Positions 31,389-31,688 of a stretch of 31,688 nt of DNA are shown here, in pieces. Location: positions 50,527-82,214 of the forward strand of contig MGQK01000099.1 of the NCBI GenBank assembly GCA_001797815.1. Direction: 5' to 3'. The translations under genes were made by a program, and so were the position numbers. This stretch comes from Deltaproteobacteria bacterium RBG_13_61_14 (lineage in GTDB: Bacteria; RBG-13-61-14). The notes beneath the pieces were generated by a model. That model searched no databases. It was not told where the DNA came from and saw only the letters and a program-made list of their open reading frames with translations. The number at the start of each line of letters is the position of its first letter. Position 1 is the stretch's first letter.

Positions 31389-31688
31389 ATGGGAGCTTAT
31401 CAACTGGAGCGGACCCGGGAGATTCAGGCGCCGGCCGGGAAAATCTGGGATCAGCTCCTGGAGGTGAAGCGCTGGCCGGAATGGAAATCTTTTATACCCG
31501 CGACCTCGGGCCGGGAGGTCATCGCCGGCCTCGGCGACCGGTTTCAGATGCGGATCCGGGTGAAAGGGCCTTTTGCGTTTCCGGTCCCGGTCAGGGTTTG
31601 CGAATTCGATCCTCCCCGGCGCCTCGCCTGGACCGGCGGGATTCCGGGGACCGTGATTTCCGTGCACCGCTTTCTCCTGGAGGACCGG
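31389..31688 (+). CDS. SRPBCC (polyketide cyclase/START-like) protein, 3'-truncated by window edge
   Basis: An open frame of 100 codons reaching the window end with no stop. The sequence begins MGAYQLERTREIQAPAGKIWDQL, then 'VKRWPEWKSFIPATSG', 'GDRFQMRIRVKG' and 'FDPPRRLAWTGGIPG': the N-terminal half of an SRPBCC domain, which binds hydrophobic ligands in a deep cavity. Start at 31389 follows GAGAGG. It may act on the product of the adjacent reductase. Confidence 0.8.
   Translation, partial: MGAYQLERTREIQAPAGKIWDQLLEVKRWPEWKSFIPATSGREVIAGLGDRFQMRIRVKGPFAFPVPVRVCEFDPPRRLAWTGGIPGTVISVHRFLLEDR

Overview
The window looks like a chromosomal piece of a high-GC, Gram-negative, respiring bacterium. 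The outer-membrane lipoprotein LptE, several lipoproteins, Sec-exported glycosidases, a Rieske/cytochrome b complex fused to a multiheme cytochrome c, and an ETF:menaquinone-oxidoreductase-type Fe-S protein all point that way. The order lptE - holA - rpsT (opposite strand) - murJ is one I associate with Desulfobacterota (Geobacter-like) and related lineages. That placement is an inference; nothing here fixes the species. There is no rRNA, recognisable tRNA, CRISPR array or transposase gene.

Layout. 1-2.2 kb: 3' part of a GH2 beta-mannosidase-like enzyme. 2.3-2.8 kb: RDD membrane protein behind a good sigma70-type promoter. 2.97-3.9 kb (minus): a GspH/FimT-like prepilin followed by a partial second copy of its own 3' end. 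3.98-4.12 kb: a short non-autonomous mobile element (MITE). 4.2-8.7 kb (minus): operon of alpha/beta hydrolase, Rieske protein, and cytochrome b fused to a nine-heme cytochrome c. 8.8-10.2 kb: RidA-family protein and a glycerophosphodiester phosphodiesterase. 10.2-14.8 kb: two divergently transcribed exported glycosidases. 14.8-16.6 kb: an AT-rich islet with two paralogous lipoproteins, bounded by a 29-bp perfect inverted repeat. 16.9-18.7 kb: exported D-aminoacylase-like amidohydrolase. 18.8-22.1 kb (minus): lipoprotein, zinc alcohol dehydrogenase-like protein, OppC-type permease and ferritin-like protein, closely spaced. 22.1-26.2 kb: lptE, holA, rpsT, murJ, ogt. 26.3-26.4 kb: second copy of the MITE. 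26.5-29.5 kb: MaoC-like hydratase and the membrane Fe-S oxidoreductase. 29.6-31.7 kb: methyltransferase, NAD-dependent 3-beta-HSD/OleD-like reductase and a truncated SRPBCC protein.

How it fits together. The Fe-S oxidoreductase (electrons from acyl-CoA oxidation via ETF into menaquinone) and the Rieske/cytochrome b/multiheme complex (electrons out of the quinol pool to periplasmic carriers) could be consecutive parts of one respiratory chain. The hydratase beside the Fe-S protein fits acyl-CoA oxidation. Glycosidases, the amidohydrolase and a peptide-type permease suggest use of external polymers.

Most notable observations. (1) Two copies of a ~136-bp element have terminal inverted repeats, distinct 10-bp target duplications and two internal GTAG-type palindromes; both sit in the same orientation exactly 3 bp upstream of a TTGACA -35 box. 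(2) The cytochrome b-nonaheme c fusion retains an apparent signal peptide at the junction, recalling the cleaved FbcH polyprotein. (3) A pilin tail is duplicated out of frame. (4) The AT-rich lipoprotein pair is enclosed by inverted repeats.
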